The notes beneath the pieces are model-generated. The model was not told the DNA's origin, did no database searches, and saw nothing but the letters and a program-made list of their open reading frames with translations. From contig JBBCGI010000001.1 in assembly GCA_037200975.1 (NCBI GenBank), forward strand, positions 2,790,001-2,854,000: a stretch of DNA of 64,000 bases, read 5' to 3'. Position numbers and translations under genes: made by a program. The stretch's first letter is position 1; each line of letters opens with the position of its first letter. This DNA comes from Pseudomonadota bacterium. GTDB taxonomy: Bacteria; Pseudomonadota; Gammaproteobacteria; Steroidobacterales; Steroidobacteraceae. Shown here one piece after another: positions 61,997 to 64,000 of this stretch.

Positions 61997-64000
61997 TCAG
62001 AACTCCGCGCCGATTGTCAGGAACACCTGGCGGCCGAGCGCATCGTAGGCCTGCGGCCACGTGTTGCCGTTGCACGGACCGGTCGGACAGGTGCTGCTGC
62101 CGTTGAGCGGCGGATCCTTGTCGAGCAGGTTGTTCGCGCCCAGGCGCACGGTGTACTTCTCGAACAGCGTCACCGCAGCCGACAGGTCGACGTAGCTGCG
62201 CGCTCCCAGCACCTGGTCGGTGGGCAGCGGACCTGTGCTGAGCTCACCGAACAATGCGAGGTCGGGGCTGAACTCGATGTCGCGTTTCGCCTCACCGTAA
62301 TAGCGCCACCCCAGGCTCACGTCGATTCCGCTCCACGGCGTCGTCCAGGTGACATCCGCCTTGTGGCGCCACTCGGCGACCGGCGCGCCATTCGGAGTGC
62401 CCGAAGTGCAGATGCCGCCGTACAGACCGACGCAGTCGTAGCTGAAGCCGCCGCCCAGCGTGGTCTCGAACTTGTCGAGATACGTGCCGACCATCGACAG
62501 GCGCAGCTTGCCCGCATTCCCGATTTCGAAGCCGTAGCTCACGTCGACATCCACGCCGCTGGTTTCGATCTTGCCGAGATTCTCGAGCGTGTCGACGACG
62601 AAGCCCCCGGTGGACTCCCACAACGATCCCTGCGGATCGCGATTGACCTTGCCGCAGGCCGTCGCATCGGCGGTCAACGCGCAGGTCAGCAGTGTCAGGT
62701 CCGCGTTCGGTTGCTGGATCGGGTCGTCGATCTTGATCGAGTACCAGTCCAGGTTCACGCGCAGCCCGGGCGCAAAGTCCGGCTGCAATTCGATGCCGAA
62801 GGAAATCGTGTCCGCTTCCTCCGGTTTCAGATCGGCATTGCCGCCGATGAACCCGTTGTACTGCGCGGCCGGGTTGGCCTCGAGGTTGCCATACTGGCCG
62901 GCGGTCACGCCCGTGTTGGCGCACTGCTCGGGTGTGAGGCCCGGGTCATCGCCGGTGCAGGGATCGATCGTGCCGTCGAGCGACACCTGCTGCGTCGCGA
63001 ACAACTCGTAGATGTTAGGCACGCGCACGGCGTGCTGAAAACTGCCGCGCAGGCGGATCGAGTCGATCGGCGACCATTCGAGGCCAGCCTTGTACGTGTT
63101 GGTGCTCGCCTCGAACCCACCCGAATAGTCCGAGTAGCGATAACCGAGCTCCGCCGACAGCGACTTGGTGATCGGCACGCGGCCCTCGAAGAAGATTTCC
63201 TTCGCGTTGTAGGAACCCGCGAGTGGCAGGGTCGCGCCACCTTGCCCGGCGCCATCGCCGGCGATGTAGTTGCCGTCCGGCTGGAAGTCGGTTTCGACTT
63301 CGCGGTATTCGGCGCCGATGTTGATCATCACGCCGTCCTCGGCCGAGCCGAATTTGAGGCCGTACTGACCGAGGTCGCCGGTGAACGAGGTCTGCACGAC
63401 GCGCTCGGTGACTTCACCGACCGAGATCAGCGGAATCTGTACGTAGTCGAGTTGCGCCTGGTCGATGGCGCCGGGTGTGTACACGTTGTACGGAACGCAC
63501 AGCGGGTCCGTTCCGTTCACGGCCGAGCGGCACGCCGGCTGGCCGGTGAGCGGATCGGTGATGACATCGAGAGCGCGGCCCGTGCGCGCGATCGAGAAGT
63601 CATTGTTGTACGTGTTGCTGATGCGCGAGGTTCCCTGGAACAACGACGCGTCGTAAGTCCACGCTCCGGTCAGCGCTCCCTTGACACCGATGCCGCCGCG
63701 GTACGCCTCGTGATTCAATTCCTGCGCGCGGCCGCCGCCTTCTATGTTGCGGCGGCGGAATTCGATCTGCGTATCGTCGTCTGCGGTGAGGCCGAAGTCG
63801 CCGCAGAATGCCGCGAATTCCGCGTCGCCCCACAGCGGGTTGGCGCAGCTCACGGTGTATTTCTGCAGGAAGATTCCGCTCGGCGCGATCTGGGAATTCG
63901 ATTCGTCCTTTAGGAACATGAACTCGCCGTAAACCTCAGCGTGTTCGTTCATCTCGAAATTGAGGAAGGTGCCGGCGGTGTAGCGCTGATTCGGGCGCTG
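61997..64000 (-). CDS. TonB-dependent receptor (5' part outside the window)
   Basis: 667 C-terminal residues are visible; the frame is open to the window edge, so the signal peptide and plug are missing. Barrel features: RYTAGTFLNFEMNEHAEVYG at the cut edge, IRLRGSFQHAVRVPNIYELF (the typical conserved barrel segment), GANNLLDKDPPL and the terminal RQVFLTIGAEF with aromatic end. It imports an unknown ligand. The stop lies 69 bases upstream of the TIGR02466 start on the same strand, so the oxygenase may be the second gene of this operon. Confidence 0.92.
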   Translation of the reverse strand, partial: QRPNQRYTAGTFLNFEMNEHAEVYGEFMFLKDESNSQIAPSGIFLQKYTVSCANPLWGDAEFAAFCGDFGLTADDDTQIEFRRRNIEGGGRAQELNHEAYRGGIGVKGALTGAWTYDASLFQGTSRISNTYNNDFSIARTGRALDVITDPLTGQPACRSAVNGTDPLCVPYNVYTPGAIDQAQLDYVQIPLISVGEVTERVVQTSFTGDLGQYGLKFGSAEDGVMINIGAEYREVETDFQPDGNYIAGDGAGQGGATLPLAGSYNAKEIFFEGRVPITKSLSAELGYRYSDYSGGFEASTNTYKAGLEWSPIDSIRLRGSFQHAVRVPNIYELFATQQVSLDGTIDPCTGDDPGLTPEQCANTGVTAGQYGNLEANPAAQYNGFIGGNADLKPEEADTISFGIELQPDFAPGLRVNLDWYSIKIDDPIQQPNADLTLLTCALTADATACGKVNRDPQGSLWESTGGFVVDTLENLGKIETSGVDVDVSYGFEIGNAGKLRLSMVGTYLDKFETTLGGGFSYDCVGLYGGICTSGTPNGAPVAEWRHKADVTWTTPWSGIDVSLGWRYYGEAKRDIEFSPDLALFGELSTGPLPTDQVLGARSYVDLSAAVTLFEKYTVRLGANNLLDKDPPLNGSSTCPTGPCNGNTWPQAYDALGRQVFLTIGAEF

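Noticed and set aside
61877-63913. Frame of over 650 codons antisense to the second TonB receptor
   Set aside because: It is a shadow frame. The receptor strand shows conserved barrel motifs and the aromatic C-terminus.

Overview
The window is GC-rich, densely coded chromosomal DNA from a Gammaproteobacterium. The tRNA-Phe, the YggX protein, the COQ7-type ubiquinone hydroxylase and the RhlE helicase all fit that class. The TonB receptors, an UrcA protein, MauG-type peroxidase, DUF4394 and a TIGR02466 protein suggest a free-living, nutrient-scavenging lineage near Steroidobacteraceae/Nevskiales or Xanthomonadales; this placement is inference. I see no prophage, insertion sequence, CRISPR array or plasmid gene. 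The last gene (a TonB receptor) runs off the right edge.

Layout. 0-4 kb: yggX, a pirin, tRNA-Phe, a SemiSWEET, an amino-acid permease and an HD protein. 4-10.4 kb: a divergent locus with a TpsB outer-membrane transporter facing a FecR-domain repeat protein, which is translationally coupled to a CHASE2-PAS-GGDEF-EAL protein. 10.4-15 kb: an outer-membrane DUF3187-like protein, a possible small RNA, YffB, an MFS carrier and a Rieske/FMN-reductase fusion. 15.1-24.6 kb: a two-operon amidoligase-type system. On the minus strand are a circularly permuted ATP-grasp and an alpha-E protein. On the plus strand are a giant transglutaminase-DUF2126 protein, a fused ATP-grasp/alpha-E protein and a second transglutaminase. 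24.6-33 kb: acyltransferase, LysR regulator, GST, PsiF-like peptide, an OmpR/histidine-kinase pair, an amidase and COQ7. 33-38 kb: a triple DUF4394 lipoprotein and RhlE. 38-48 kb: EF-hand protein, GH2 glycosidase, O-methyltransferase, PQQ sugar dehydrogenase with cytochrome c, TPR protein with diheme peroxidase, DOMON protein and NamZ. 48-57 kb: UrcA, topoisomerase IB, NDH-2/ParB-like/DUF4180 operon, class I fumarase and a four-PAS kinase. 57-64 kb: two TonB receptors around a divergent pair of small secreted paralogues and a TIGR02466 protein.

Three signals go beyond the gene list. (1) Five perfect inverted repeats (arms of 26-46 bp, spacers of 30-35 nt, all carrying GGTGCCGGG) sit at gene ends, and several stop codons lie inside the arms. 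(2) An octamer, GTAG(T/A)TAG, occurs 23 times by hand count, often at the cost of rare codons. (3) The amidoligase locus carries one ATP-grasp that looks intact and one, fused to alpha-E, whose glycine-rich loop and acidic residues are lost.
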